From Nocardia aurea (GTDB lineage: Bacteria; Actinomycetota; Actinomycetes; Mycobacteriales; Mycobacteriaceae): a stretch of DNA of 64,000 nt. The notes under the pieces are model-generated. The model saw nothing but the letters and a program-made list of their open reading frames with translations. It was not told where the DNA came from and made no database searches. The position numbers were made by a program, and so were the translations under genes. Positions 1 through 8,422 of the stretch are shown one piece after another (the stretch's first letter is position 1; the number at the start of each line of letters is the position of its first letter). The stretch is taken from assembly GCF_003123685.1 (NCBI RefSeq), contig NZ_QCYJ01000103.1, positions 558,001 to 622,000 of the forward strand, in the 5' to 3' direction.

Positions 1-707
1 GTTTCCGGCATCCCTACGAGACGCTGTCGAAACTGCAACTGCTGCGCCAGGTCCGCGACCCGGAACTGCGCCGCAAACTCACTCCCGACTATGTCATCGG
101 CTGTAAGCGCGCGATCTTCTCCGACGCCTATTTCCCGGCCCTGACCCAGCCCAATGTCGAGGTGGTCACCGAGGGCATCCGCGAGATCCGACCGCATTCC
201 GTCGTCACCGCCGATGGTGTCGAACATCCGGTCGACACCCTGATCTGGGGCACCGGATTCGGTATGCCCGCCGGTGTCTTCGAGCGGATCCACGGCGCGG
301 ACGGACTGTCCATCGCCGACCACTACCATCGCCGTCCCAGCAGCTACCTCGGCGCCGCCATCGCCGGTTTCCCGAATTTCTTCTGCACACTCGGCCCGTT
401 CGGGGCGGCGGGCAACCAGTCCGCCATCTACATGATCGAAGCCCAACTGCACTACATCGTCGACGCGCTGCGGACCATGCGCGAGCGGGGATTCGGCCGC
501 GTCGAAGTCAGGAAGGACGTGCAGAGCGCCTTCCTCGACGAGGTCGCCGAGCGCAGCCGCGACACCGCGTGGCTCACCGGCGGCTGCCGCAGCTACTACC
601 AGACCGCCGACGGCCACAATTCCGGTCTGTATCCGAACTGGAGTTTCGAATACCGCCGTCGCACCAGGCGTTTCGATGCCGAATCCTACGAATTGAGTGG
701 CCGATGA
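1..707 (+). CDS. Flavin-containing (Baeyer-Villiger-type) monooxygenase, C-terminal part
   Basis: This gene is cut by the left edge; the reading frame is open from base 3. The residues GCKRAIFSDAYFPAL near the start, followed by a strand with the pattern DTLIWGTGFG, are typical of the second half of class B flavin monooxygenases, which use FAD and NADPH to insert oxygen into ketones. The C-terminal part contains TAWLTGGCRSYYQ and NWSFEYRRRT, the usual ending of this family. The FAD-binding GxGxxG and the BVMO fingerprint would lie outside the window, so the exact subclass cannot be checked. Its stop overlaps the next SDR start (ATGA), so the two are translationally coupled. A ketone or cyclic-ketone substrate is inferred from the neighbouring SDR and aldehyde dehydrogenase genes. 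Confidence 0.85.
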   Translation, partial: FRHPYETLSKLQLLRQVRDPELRRKLTPDYVIGCKRAIFSDAYFPALTQPNVEVVTEGIREIRPHSVVTADGVEHPVDTLIWGTGFGMPAGVFERIHGADGLSIADHYHRRPSSYLGAAIAGFPNFFCTLGPFGAAGNQSAIYMIEAQLHYIVDALRTMRERGFGRVEVRKDVQSAFLDEVAERSRDTAWLTGGCRSYYQTADGHNSGLYPNWSFEYRRRTRRFDAESYELSGR

Positions 708-1669
708 GCCTGACGGATCTGCTGTCGGTACGCAAACTGCTCGCGGCGGTGCCGTCGGTGTCGCAGAGCGCGGGCACCCTCGACCTCCGAGGCAAGGTCG
801 CGCTCATCACCGGCGCGGCCACCGGGATCGGGCGGGCGCTGGCCGAGGATCTGCACGAACGCGGCGCGCGCGTCGCGATCCTCGATATCGACGCGAGCGC
901 GGCCGAGACCGCCGCGCGGGAGCTGGGGGAGCGCGCCCTGGCCGTCGCCGCCGATGTCGCCGACCGGGAGACCATGCGCGCCGCCGTCGAGCGGGTCTAC
1001 GCGACCTTCGGACGCATCGACGTGGTCGTGGCCAACGCCGGGGTGGTGCCGGAACCCGCGACGATCGCGACCATGGACCCGGCCGTCTTCGACCGTGTCG
1101 TCGCCATCAACCTGATCGGCGTCTTCAACACCGTGCACCCGGCGCTACCGCACATCATCGACGTCGGCGGACACGTGGTCGTGGTGTCCTCGGCCGCCGC
1201 CTTCGCCCCCGGCATGGCCGGTTCGCCGTATATGACCACCAAAGCCGCCGTCGAACAATTCGGTCGCGCGCTGCGCGTCGAACTGGCGGCGGCGGGCGCG
1301 ACCGCGGGTGTCGCCTACTTCGGCATCGTCGACACCGCCATGACCCACGACACCCTCGACGACGACGAATTGGGCCGCGCGGTAGGCGAATTGCTGCCCT
1401 GGCCGCTGAGCCGTCGCATCTCCGCCCGCGAGGCCGCCGCGTCGGTCGCCGCAGGCATCGTCCGCCGCGCCCCTCGCACCATGGCCCCCATCCAATGGGA
1501 GCCCTACGCCCTGCTGCGCGGCGCGATCAACGTCGTCCTGGACGACCGCCTCACCCGCGACGCGCGCGTCGCGGACCTGATCCGGCGCGTGGAACAGCGG
1601 GTGATCGCCCGCCGCGCAGCCGACGACCGATCGAGGGAGCGCGCCGCGTCTGCTCCGGCTGTCGAGTAG
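704..1669 (+). CDS. Short-chain dehydrogenase/reductase
   Basis: The product is about 321 residues and starts at the ATG inside the ATGA overlap with the monooxygenase. It carries the Rossmann cofactor motif TGAATGIG, the NAG element (VVANAGV), a catalytic Ser in VVSSAAA and the YxxxK pair (YMTTK). It therefore reduces or oxidises a carbonyl/alcohol with NAD(P)(H). About 30 residues precede the Rossmann fold and about 60 follow the core, making it longer than a classical SDR (about 250). Co-transcription with the monooxygenase suggests that it makes the ketone substrate from an alcohol or acts on the lactone/ester product. The substrate itself is not visible. Confidence 0.9.
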   Translation: MSLTDLLSVRKLLAAVPSVSQSAGTLDLRGKVALITGAATGIGRALAEDLHERGARVAILDIDASAAETAARELGERALAVAADVADRETMRAAVERVYATFGRIDVVVANAGVVPEPATIATMDPAVFDRVVAINLIGVFNTVHPALPHIIDVGGHVVVVSSAAAFAPGMAGSPYMTTKAAVEQFGRALRVELAAAGATAGVAYFGIVDTAMTHDTLDDDELGRAVGELLPWPLSRRISAREAAASVAAGIVRRAPRTMAPIQWEPYALLRGAINVVLDDRLTRDARVADLIRRVEQRVIARRAADDRSRERAASAPAVE

Positions 1670-1727
1670 CCGGGACCGTCGTACGTCTATCGTTGTCGTC
1701 GCACGTGATTTCTTCGTAGGGGAGACG

Positions 1728-2141
1728 ATGACGTACGACGACGCCGGATGGCATACCGACTCGGTCAAGGATCTCGGTCTGCCGGAGGAAGCCGCGGGAA
1801 CGCACATCAGCATGTTCATGGCATGGCTGGCGCTGCACGATCTGGTCTCGGAAAAATCGGCCGCCAGCGCGCGGGGCCTACGCGATCGCTCGATCACACC
1901 CGATCGGTACCTGTTCGACAGTTGCTGCGGTGAGATCAACGCCGGATGGCTGAACGAGACCGGCCGGGAATTCACGGCGGCGGCCTACAAACACTATCTG
2001 GCCATGTACGAGTACTTCCCGCCCGTCGCGGCCTTCGACTCGACCTACGAGACCCCGGCCTCGTGGGAGACCTACGACGCCATCGCGGGGGAGATCGACG
2101 GACTCTTCCGCGAGTGGAGACGCAGTCGCGGATATTCGTGA
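1728..2141 (+). CDS. DUF7832-like hypothetical protein
   Basis: This 137-residue acidic cytosolic protein has no signal peptide or membrane segment. The start ATG follows GGGGAG at good spacing. The opening pattern MTYDDAGWH, then a stretch around AGTHISMFMAWLALH, resembles the small uncharacterised domain known as DUF7832, often found near immunity-type or polymorphic-toxin genes. That resemblance is from memory of the motif and not a search. It stands alone here, with no toxin next to it, between the SDR and a convergent TetR gene. No function is assigned. Confidence 0.7.
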   Translation: MTYDDAGWHTDSVKDLGLPEEAAGTHISMFMAWLALHDLVSEKSAASARGLRDRSITPDRYLFDSCCGEINAGWLNETGREFTAAAYKHYLAMYEYFPPVAAFDSTYETPASWETYDAIAGEIDGLFREWRRSRGYS

Positions 2142-2204
2142 CGACCCCGGGGGCTCGGGTAGGCCCCGGTGACATCCGACCGGATCGCTAGCGTGTCGGT
2201 CCCG

Positions 2205-2909
2205 TCAATCTGCGCCTTCGGGGAACAGCCCGGGCAGCCCGAGGGCGTATTCGAGATCGGTCCTCGTCCCGAGGGTGGTCAGTAGGACGCGGATCATCGT
2301 CAACCTGGCCTCGGCGACCACCTCGGGATCGGGTTCCGCGCCGGGACCGGCGTCGGCGGAGATCCGGAAGACCACGTATTCGCAGACGTGCAGCGCGGCG
2401 TCGAGGTCGAGGGGGCTGGGCGCGGGGCGGCCGAGCGCGGCGAAGGTATCGCGCACCGAGGCCCGGATGTCGTCGAACGCGCGTTCGCGGTATTCCGACA
2501 CCGGTGAGGCCGGATCGTGGAGTTCGGCGAAGAGCGGGCGCAGCATCGCGCCGTGGCCACGCGCCCAATCCAAGTAGGCGTCGATGAGGCGGATGCCGAG
2601 TTCGACGGGTTCGTCGGTGCCCGACAGCGCGGTGCGGATACCGCCGACCAGCCCGGCATTGGACGTGGTCAGCAGCGCGTGCAGCGGTTCGACCGCGTTG
2701 CCGAAGTAGCGGTAGAAGGTCGGACGGGCCAGCCCCGCCTGCTCGATGATCTGCGCGACGTTGAGCCCTCGCGACCCGGTCCGGGTGAACACGGCGGCCG
2801 TGGCGACCACGATCCTGGCGCGGACCTCGTCGGCCTGCTCTCTCGTCTGCGGCGGCCTGCCCCGCCGTGTGATGGAGGTTTCGGCCGCGTCGGAGCTACC
2901 TATCGACAT
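2205..2909 (-). CDS. TetR/AcrR family transcriptional regulator
   Basis: The product is 234 residues with an N-terminal helix-turn-helix (roughly residues 24-70; GLNVAQIIEQAGLARPTFYRYF is the recognition region) and a helical C-terminal ligand domain. It is transcribed away from the aldehyde dehydrogenase/SDR genes, and the intergenic region contains a 12-bp perfect palindrome lying on a good -35/-10 promoter for those genes. By family habit it would be a repressor released by a small-molecule ligand, here probably a substrate or intermediate of the oxidation pathway. The ligand is not predictable. Confidence 0.9.
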   Translation of the reverse strand: MSIGSSDAAETSITRRGRPPQTREQADEVRARIVVATAAVFTRTGSRGLNVAQIIEQAGLARPTFYRYFGNAVEPLHALLTTSNAGLVGGIRTALSGTDEPVELGIRLIDAYLDWARGHGAMLRPLFAELHDPASPVSEYRERAFDDIRASVRDTFAALGRPAPSPLDLDAALHVCEYVVFRISADAGPGAEPDPEVVAEARLTMIRVLLTTLGTRTDLEYALGLPGLFPEGAD

Positions 2910-2962
2910 GGTGACTCCTCACAGCGGCCCGACCTGCGGATCTGTGGTGCACACCGGAGAGC

Positions 2963-2991
2963 TTGACACGGGATACGGCACAGGGATTAAT
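2963..2991 (+). promoter_or_regulatory. Predicted promoter of the aldehyde dehydrogenase operon
   Basis: A perfect TTGACA (2963-2968) is followed 17 bases later by ATTAAT (2986-2991), four of six matches to TATAAT. This is the best -35/-10 pair seen in the window and points at the gene starting at 3096, leaving a leader of roughly 100 bases. Confidence 0.5.
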
Positions 2992-2993
2992 CT

Positions 2994-3005
2994 AACACTA
3001 GTGTT
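2994..3005. promoter_or_regulatory. TetR operator candidate (AACACTAGTGTT)
   Basis: This is a perfect 12-bp palindrome starting two bases downstream of the predicted -10 element, at or near the transcription start. Such placement would block initiation. The divergent TetR gene (start 2909) is the obvious binding protein; this is inferred from position. Confidence 0.55.
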
Positions 3006-3095
3006 CATTAAATAGCTGACGGGCACTGCTCGGCAGATAGCCGACGGGCTCGCCGGACCCACGAGCCGTATCCGATCCACGAGAGGGGCCGACCG

Positions 3096-4670
3096 ATGAC
3101 GACCGCCCGCAGGCTCGCCGCAGAACCCACCGCGCTGCCCGCCACCCTGGTGCAGCCCCTGCTCGATCTCGCCGTCGCCGGTGGCGCGCCCGCCGTGGAG
3201 GTTTTCGCCCCCGCCACCGGCGCCAAGATCGCCGACCTGCCGCAGTCGTCCACGGCCGATATCGACCGCGCCTTCGCCACCGCGCGGGAAGCTCAGCGCG
3301 CCTGGGCGCTGCGTCCGGTGCGCGAACGGATCGCGATCCTGCGCCGCTTCCACGACATCGTGCTGGACGAGCAGCAGACGATTCTCGACATCGTGCAGGT
3401 CGAAACCGGGAAATCGCGCGCCCACGCCTTCGACGAGGTCGGCGACGTCGCGGTCAACGCCAGGTATTACGCCTCGGTCGCGGACAAACTCCTGGCCGAC
3501 CGCAAACCACGCGGTGTGCTGCCGGTACTCACGCGCGTCGAGGTGCGCCACCGCCCCAAGGGCGTCGTCGCGGTCATCTCGCCGTGGAACTACCCCCTCG
3601 CGCTCGCGGTGTCGGACGCGCTGCCCGCCTTGGTCGCGGGCAATGCCGTGGTCTCGCGCCCGGACAACCAGACCGCGCTGACCGCGCTGTGGGCCATCGC
3701 CGCCGCCGAGCGCGCCGGACTCCCGTCCGGACTGTGGCAGGCGGTGCTCGGCCGCGGTTCGGCGATCGGCGGAGAGGTCATCGCCCGCGCCGACTACGTC
3801 GACTACACCGGGTCGAGCGCCACCGGCCGCACCATCGCCCAGCAGGCCGGGGAACGCCTCATCGGCTACTCACTGGAACTGGGCGGGAAGAATCCGCTGC
3901 TCGTCCTGGCCGACGCCGACATCTCGCGCGCCGCCCGAATCGCCATTCGCGCCTGTTTCGCCTCCGCCGGGCAGCTGTGCGAATCGATGGAGCGGATCTA
4001 CGTGCACGACAGCGTGTACGACCGGTTCGTGTCCGAGTTCGTCGAACACGTGAAAGCGATAAAACTCGGCGGCGCACTCGATTTCAGCAGCGACATGGGT
4101 TCGCTGACCTTCCGGCGTCAGATCGACACGGTCCGTTCGCACGTCGAGGACGCCGTCGCCAAGGGTGCGACGGTGCTCGCGGGTGGCCGCGCCCGGCCCG
4201 ACCTCGGCCCCTACTTCTACGAACCCACCGTGCTCGCCGATGTGCGCCCCGGAATGACGGTGTACCGCGAGGAGACCTTCGGTCCCGTCGTCTCGATCTA
4301 CCGCGTCGGCAGCGACGAGGAGGCGATCACGGCAGCCAACGACACCGCCTACGGACTCAACGCCAGCGTGTGGACGAAGGATACGAGTCGCGGGCGCGCG
4401 GTCGCGGCGCGCATCAACGCCGGATCGGTGAACGTGAACGAGGGTTTCATCGCGGCCTGGGGCAGTGCCGACGCGCCGTCGGGCGGACTCGGCATCTCCG
4501 GAACCGGGCGTCGTCACGGTCCGGAAGGACTGCTCAAGTACATCGACACCCAGACGATCGCGACGCAGCGCGTGCTACCGATCGCGCCGCTGCCGGGAAT
4601 GTCGGAGGAACTGTGGGCCAAGACGATGACGCTGTATTTCTCGGTCATGAAATCACTGCGCCAGAAATAG
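3096..4670 (+). CDS. NAD(P)-dependent aldehyde dehydrogenase, GabD2 (succinate-semialdehyde dehydrogenase)-like
   Basis: The product is 524 residues and oxidises an aldehyde to the acid. All catalytic elements are visible: ISPWNYP with Asn165, the cofactor loop YTGSSATGR (near 237-245), the base Glu261 in ELGGKNP and the nucleophile Cys295 in SAGQLCES. The cofactor Lys of most ALDHs is Arg in SRPDN, as remembered for mycobacterial GabD2, and the C-terminal GISGTGRRHG pattern also fits GabD2. It leads an operon with the SDR at 4701. Next to a Baeyer-Villiger gene it may oxidise a semialdehyde or aldehyde released from a cleaved lactone; the substrate is inferred, not seen. Confidence 0.9.
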   Translation: MTTARRLAAEPTALPATLVQPLLDLAVAGGAPAVEVFAPATGAKIADLPQSSTADIDRAFATAREAQRAWALRPVRERIAILRRFHDIVLDEQQTILDIVQVETGKSRAHAFDEVGDVAVNARYYASVADKLLADRKPRGVLPVLTRVEVRHRPKGVVAVISPWNYPLALAVSDALPALVAGNAVVSRPDNQTALTALWAIAAAERAGLPSGLWQAVLGRGSAIGGEVIARADYVDYTGSSATGRTIAQQAGERLIGYSLELGGKNPLLVLADADISRAARIAIRACFASAGQLCESMERIYVHDSVYDRFVSEFVEHVKAIKLGGALDFSSDMGSLTFRRQIDTVRSHVEDAVAKGATVLAGGRARPDLGPYFYEPTVLADVRPGMTVYREETFGPVVSIYRVGSDEEAITAANDTAYGLNASVWTKDTSRGRAVAARINAGSVNVNEGFIAAWGSADAPSGGLGISGTGRRHGPEGLLKYIDTQTIATQRVLPIAPLPGMSEELWAKTMTLYFSVMKSLRQK

Positions 4671-4700
4671 CCCGCACCACGATTCAGGAATGGGAGACCG

Positions 4701-5531
4701 ATGAAGCTCGACACCGTAGCCGGTAAGAAGGTCCTGGTCACGGGCGCCGCGATGGGCCTGGGCAAACTGTTCGCCGAGCGCGCGGTCAGCGAGGGCGCGG
4801 CGGCGGTGGTGCTGTGGGATATCAACGAGACCACGCTGAAGGAGACCGCCGCCGAATTGGCCGGACGCGGCGGACGGGTGCACCACCACGTGGTCGACGT
4901 CTCCGATCGCGACGCCATCGCCGAGGCGGCGGCCGCCGTGCGCACCGAGGTCGGCGATATCGACATCCTGGTCAACAACGCGGGCATCGTGCGCGGCAAC
5001 AGGTATTTCTGGGAAACCGAGAATCGCGCCGATATCGACAAGACGATGGCGATCAATTCGCTGGCGCCGATGTACATCACGCTGGAATTCCTGCCCGCCA
5101 TGGTGCGTGGCACGGGCGAGGCGCGGGTGCTGAACATCGCCTCGTCCGCCGGTCTGGTGTCCAATCCGCGCATGAGCGTCTACGCGGCGTCCAAATGGGC
5201 CGCGCTCGGTTGGTCGGATTCGGTGCGCATCGAACTGGAACAGGCGGGCCATGCCCACGTGAAGGTGACCACGGTCTGCCCGACCTATATCGATACCGGC
5301 ATGTTCGACGGCGCGAAGGGTTTCTGGTTCACCCCGATCCTGCGACAGAACGCGGTCGTCGACACCTCGTGGAAGCAGATGAAGGCGGGTAATCCGCTGG
5401 TCGTCCTGCCGTGGACCTCGCGCCTGAACAAGGCGCTGTCGGGCGTGCTGCCCATCAAGGCGCGCGATCTGTTCCTGAATACCGTCGGCGTCTACCACTC
5501 CATGGACAAGTTCACCGGCCGCGACCGATAA
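4701..5531 (+). CDS. Short-chain dehydrogenase/reductase
   Basis: The product is 276 residues and starts 30 bases after the aldehyde dehydrogenase, so the two are co-transcribed. It has TGAAMGLG (cofactor), NNAG (LVNNAGI), a catalytic Ser in IASSAGL and YAASK as the active-site Tyr/Lys. The length is standard for a classical SDR with a short C-terminal extension that may touch the membrane. It probably interconverts an alcohol and a ketone or aldehyde in the pathway of its neighbours. Regulation by the upstream TetR operator is likely. Confidence 0.9.
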   Translation: MKLDTVAGKKVLVTGAAMGLGKLFAERAVSEGAAAVVLWDINETTLKETAAELAGRGGRVHHHVVDVSDRDAIAEAAAAVRTEVGDIDILVNNAGIVRGNRYFWETENRADIDKTMAINSLAPMYITLEFLPAMVRGTGEARVLNIASSAGLVSNPRMSVYAASKWAALGWSDSVRIELEQAGHAHVKVTTVCPTYIDTGMFDGAKGFWFTPILRQNAVVDTSWKQMKAGNPLVVLPWTSRLNKALSGVLPIKARDLFLNTVGVYHSMDKFTGRDR

Positions 5532-5550
5532 TCGGCACTCCCAGCTGCGG

Positions 5551-5566
5551 TAATACCTTGGTATTA
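5551..5566. promoter_or_regulatory. Operator/promoter palindrome of the toxin-antitoxin pair
   Basis: TAATACC-TT-GGTATTA is a perfect 7+2+7 palindrome ending 10 bases before the first ATG of the pair. It overlaps a possible -10 element TATTAT (5562-5567), which would put the transcription start almost on the ATG at 5577, giving a leaderless mRNA. Binding by the ribbon-helix-helix antitoxin encoded just downstream is inferred by analogy with other such modules. Confidence 0.5.
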
Positions 5567-5576
5567 TCGACCCACA

Positions 5577-5864
5577 ATGCAATACGAGTGGTGGTATGGA
5601 GCCCGGGATCATCTGCGACGAGCCGGGGTCGAACCCTGGGAAGTCATGGAAGTCCTCTATTCGCCCACGCGCTGGCCCAGGCCCGCGCGCACGCCCGAGA
5701 ACCTGCCGGTGCTCACGGTGTGGGGCCGGACCGAGGAGGGCCGCCCGATCGTGGTGCTGCTGCGGCAGCCGCCCTCCGCGCCGGGCACCTGGGAGGTCGT
5801 GATGGCCGCCCCCATGCGACCACTCCAAATGCGTGAGTACGAGGCATGGGAGGCCCAGCGGTGA
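5577..5864 (+). CDS. BrnT-like putative toxin
   Basis: This 95-residue protein has the outline of BrnT-type RNase toxins: a short aromatic start (YEWWYGARDHLRRAGV), a central strand pair with VWGRTEEGRPIVVLL, and a C-terminal AAPMRPLQMREYEAWE helix similar to the A-x-x-M-x-x-x-E-x-x-x-Y motif of that family. It comes first in a two-gene unit, as BrnT does before BrnA. No RBS is visible before the ATG, consistent with leaderless translation from the palindromic promoter. Toxin activity is inferred from family resemblance and context; the sequence is divergent. Confidence 0.6.
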   Translation: MQYEWWYGARDHLRRAGVEPWEVMEVLYSPTRWPRPARTPENLPVLTVWGRTEEGRPIVVLLRQPPSAPGTWEVVMAAPMRPLQMREYEAWEAQR

Positions 5865-6181
5865 AAGATCTACGCGCAGGCGAGGATCCGGAAACGATCC
5901 TGGACTCGCTGACCTACGACAACCCGGCGGATACCGCGGTGATGCCCCCGCTGCCGCCGACGACCACCGAGATCGAACACGCCATGTCGGTGGTTCGATC
6001 ACTCAAGATGTCACCGGAGATGGACCGGCGCGTCAAAGAAGCCGCCGCCGCCCACTGCGTCACCCAGTCCATGCTCATCCGCCAATACATCGAGATGGGC
6101 CTGGCCGCCGAACAGCCCGAACGCATGATCCCGCTCTCCGACGCCATCCGCGTGCTCTCGAACCTGCGGCCGTCGGCGTAG
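5861..6181 (+). CDS. Ribbon-helix-helix antitoxin-like protein
   Basis: I start this gene at GTG 5861, which overlaps the toxin stop as GTGA and is preceded by GGGAGG at 7-base spacing; an ATG at 5846 is the alternative. The product is about 106 residues. The N-terminal half is acidic and proline-rich, as expected for a toxin-neutralising segment. The second half (MSPEMDRRVKEAAAAHCVTQ, then SMLIRQYIEMGLA) looks like a ribbon-helix-helix DNA-binding unit. It probably neutralises the upstream BrnT-like toxin and autoregulates through the palindrome at 5551-5566. In classical BrnA the DNA-binding domain is also C-terminal. Confidence 0.6.
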   Translation: MKDLRAGEDPETILDSLTYDNPADTAVMPPLPPTTTEIEHAMSVVRSLKMSPEMDRRVKEAAAAHCVTQSMLIRQYIEMGLAAEQPERMIPLSDAIRVLSNLRPSA

Positions 6182-6281
6182 GGGAACCTCGTCCAGGGGG
6201 TGACGCCGGTCCCGACCTCACTCGCATGGCGCTACCGACGGTGCCTGTGCCGTGCCCGCATCCGTCAGGGGACCGCCCGGG

Positions 6282-7121
6282 TCAGGGCTGTGCCGCTACG
6301 GGCCTGCGTGCGATGACCGCCGTGGCGTAGTACTCCTCGCTCGACCGCACCGTCGCCTCCAAGCCGTGCGCGCGCAGGATATCGGCGGCGAGGGGAGCTT
6401 GTGCGTCACTTTCCTCGACCAACAGGTGCCCCCCGGGAGCCAGCCAGGTCGGTGCCGCTTCGGCTACGCGCCGCAGGATGTCCAGACCGTCCACGCCGCC
6501 GTCGAGCGCCCGCCGCGGTTCGTGATCGCGGGCCTCCGGTGGCATCCGCGCGATCATATCCGTCGGGACGTAGGGCGTATTGCAGAGCAGGATGTCGACG
6601 CGTCCACGCAGGTCGACCGGCAGCGGGTCGAACAGATCGCCTTCGTAGACCAGCGCGTGCCACGCGGCCAGATTCCGGCGGGCACAGGCGATCGCGGCGG
6701 GTTCGATATCGGCGGCCACCAGGTCCACCGGTATCCGATCGACGGCCAGGGACGTGGCGAAGGCCATCGCGAGCGCGCCCGATCCGCAACACAGGTCCAG
6801 GACGACGGGCCGAGCGATTCCCGCCGCCCGCACCGCGGTCACCGCCTCGTCGACCAGGAATCCGGTCCGCTGCCGCGGCACGAACACCCCGGGCGTCACC
6901 CCGACCCTGATCCCGTGGAATTCGGCCCACCCCAGCAGATGCTCCACCGGTGTCCCCGACACCCGGCGTGCGACCAGCACGTCCAGATCCGCGCCTGTCT
7001 CCGCGGCGGCCTCGGTCAGCAGCGCCGCCTCGGCCTCGGCGAATACGCATCCGGCCGCGCGCAGTCTCGCCACCACCTCGATACGGTCCGTCGATGTCAC
7101 GGGGCCATACTGCCCTCTCAT
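6282..7121 (-). CDS. Putative protein-(glutamine-N5) methyltransferase, PrmC-related
   Basis: The product is about 279 residues from ATG 7121; a GTG at 7100 is another possible start and would fit the roughly 250-residue family length better. It has the SAM-binding motif VLDLCCGSGALAMAF, the acidic loop VAADIEP and a motif IV reading NTPYVP. PrmC proteins have NPPY there to hold the glutamine amide, whereas the actinobacterial PrmC-related family usually has NAPY. Threonine at this position is a further departure. The family is expected to methylate a glutamine in an unknown protein. It is monocistronic in appearance. Confidence 0.8.
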   Translation of the reverse strand: MRGQYGPVTSTDRIEVVARLRAAGCVFAEAEAALLTEAAAETGADLDVLVARRVSGTPVEHLLGWAEFHGIRVGVTPGVFVPRQRTGFLVDEAVTAVRAAGIARPVVLDLCCGSGALAMAFATSLAVDRIPVDLVAADIEPAAIACARRNLAAWHALVYEGDLFDPLPVDLRGRVDILLCNTPYVPTDMIARMPPEARDHEPRRALDGGVDGLDILRRVAEAAPTWLAPGGHLLVEESDAQAPLAADILRAHGLEATVRSSEEYYATAVIARRPVAAQP

Positions 7122-7334
7122 ACCGGGAGGATGCCAGCGTATTCCGGGCGCGCGTCGGTGCGGCGGGGCGCATACCGACCGACGTGCGCGGCGATCATCG
7201 AGGTCGGGCGCACAGGTCGAGCCATGAGTGTTCCTGCTCGTAGTCCCCGCGAGGCCGACGCATGTCGACCGCCACATTCGGCCGAAGCCGTGTCCGCCCG
7301 CGTCACGCCGGGCGGACACGGCGACCGACACCGG

Positions 7335-8213
7335 TCAGCGCGCGGTGGAGAGCTGGAACGTGCGAGTCGCGTCCAGATAGATGTAGCGCTGGCTCGCGCG
7401 CGACGGCGGTGGCAACTGCGAGACGAGTTCGTCCATGGATGTGGTCGCTCCGACGACGTGGGTGCCCGCGACGATGAAATCCGCGACGGCGCGCCTGATG
7501 TGGTTGGGGGAGGTGACGACCACCGCGCTCGACGCCCCGAGATCGCGTAGCATTCGCGTGCTGAACAGCGCGTTCTGCACGGTGGACCCGGAGCGGTTCT
7601 CGATGAACACGCGGCTGGGCGGCAGACCCTGGCGGACCAGCCAGTGGAACATGGCGTCGGCCTCGGTGATCCCGTCCACCGGAGCGCCGCCGGTGACGAT
7701 GACGGGGGACAGCGGCGACACGATCGCCTGCAACCAGGCGGCCGCGAGCCGGTTCACCAGTTCCGGCCGCAACACCCCGCCGGGCAGCAGACCGTAACCG
7801 AGCACGACGATGCCGGTCTGCGGGCCGACCAGGGCGGGCAGCGGATTCGGCAGCGTGCCGACCGCGGCGTTGATGGCGTTGAGCACATTGGTCGTGCCCG
7901 CCGCCATGCCGGGATCGATCGCGTTCAACCTGGCCATCGAATCCGCCAGCGCGGGAAGATCATTCGCGTACTGCGACCAGATGGCCTGGAGCGACAACGC
8001 TTCGGCGTCGGCCGGATCGGCCCCGATCAGGGCCCGCAGATCGGCGCGGCCCGCGTCGTCGTTGCCGTTGCTGAAATTGCGCTGGGCTGAGTTGTACAGT
8101 GCGTCGGTATCGGCCGCGTGCGCGGGGACGCCGACCAGACCGATGAGAGAAACGGCCGCGAAGGTGGACACGACCAGGGTTCGAAGAGTCTTCTTGTGCC
8201 TCGAGATTCTCAC
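7335..8213 (-). CDS. Secreted YdcF/SanA-family (DUF218) protein
   Basis: I prefer the GTG at 8213, because GGAAAGG lies 11 bases upstream; a GTG at 8225 has no room for a ribosome site. The N-terminus is a clean signal peptide ending PAHA. Residues 35-115 form an alpha-helical, TPR-like segment. The second half has the DUF218 pattern: GIVVLGYGL, the TGGAPVDGITEADAM loop, IENRSGSTVQNA and VVTSPNHIRRA. DUF218 proteins such as ElyC and SanA act in envelope or peptidoglycan-lipid homeostasis, but the chemistry is not established. It is divergent from folD, with about 200 bases between them. Confidence 0.8.
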   Translation of the reverse strand: MRISRHKKTLRTLVVSTFAAVSLIGLVGVPAHAADTDALYNSAQRNFSNGNDDAGRADLRALIGADPADAEALSLQAIWSQYANDLPALADSMARLNAIDPGMAAGTTNVLNAINAAVGTLPNPLPALVGPQTGIVVLGYGLLPGGVLRPELVNRLAAAWLQAIVSPLSPVIVTGGAPVDGITEADAMFHWLVRQGLPPSRVFIENRSGSTVQNALFSTRMLRDLGASSAVVVTSPNHIRRAVADFIVAGTHVVGATTSMDELVSQLPPPSRASQRYIYLDATRTFQLSTAR

Positions 8214-8422
8214 TACAGTTGACACCTTTCCACGCGTGAAACGAGGGTTGTCGGCACGTCAGCTGGCAGTTAGCCGGGGGCAAGCTGCCCATACGATACG
8301 GCTGGTCAACACGATAGGTGCGCAATTGCGAAGGGGGTCGCGTGAACTGTGTCGGCCGCGACAGGCCGCGCCGGTGGTCCGGCATGACCGCTCTCGCGGC
8401 GTCCCCGATAGGGTGGAACACC

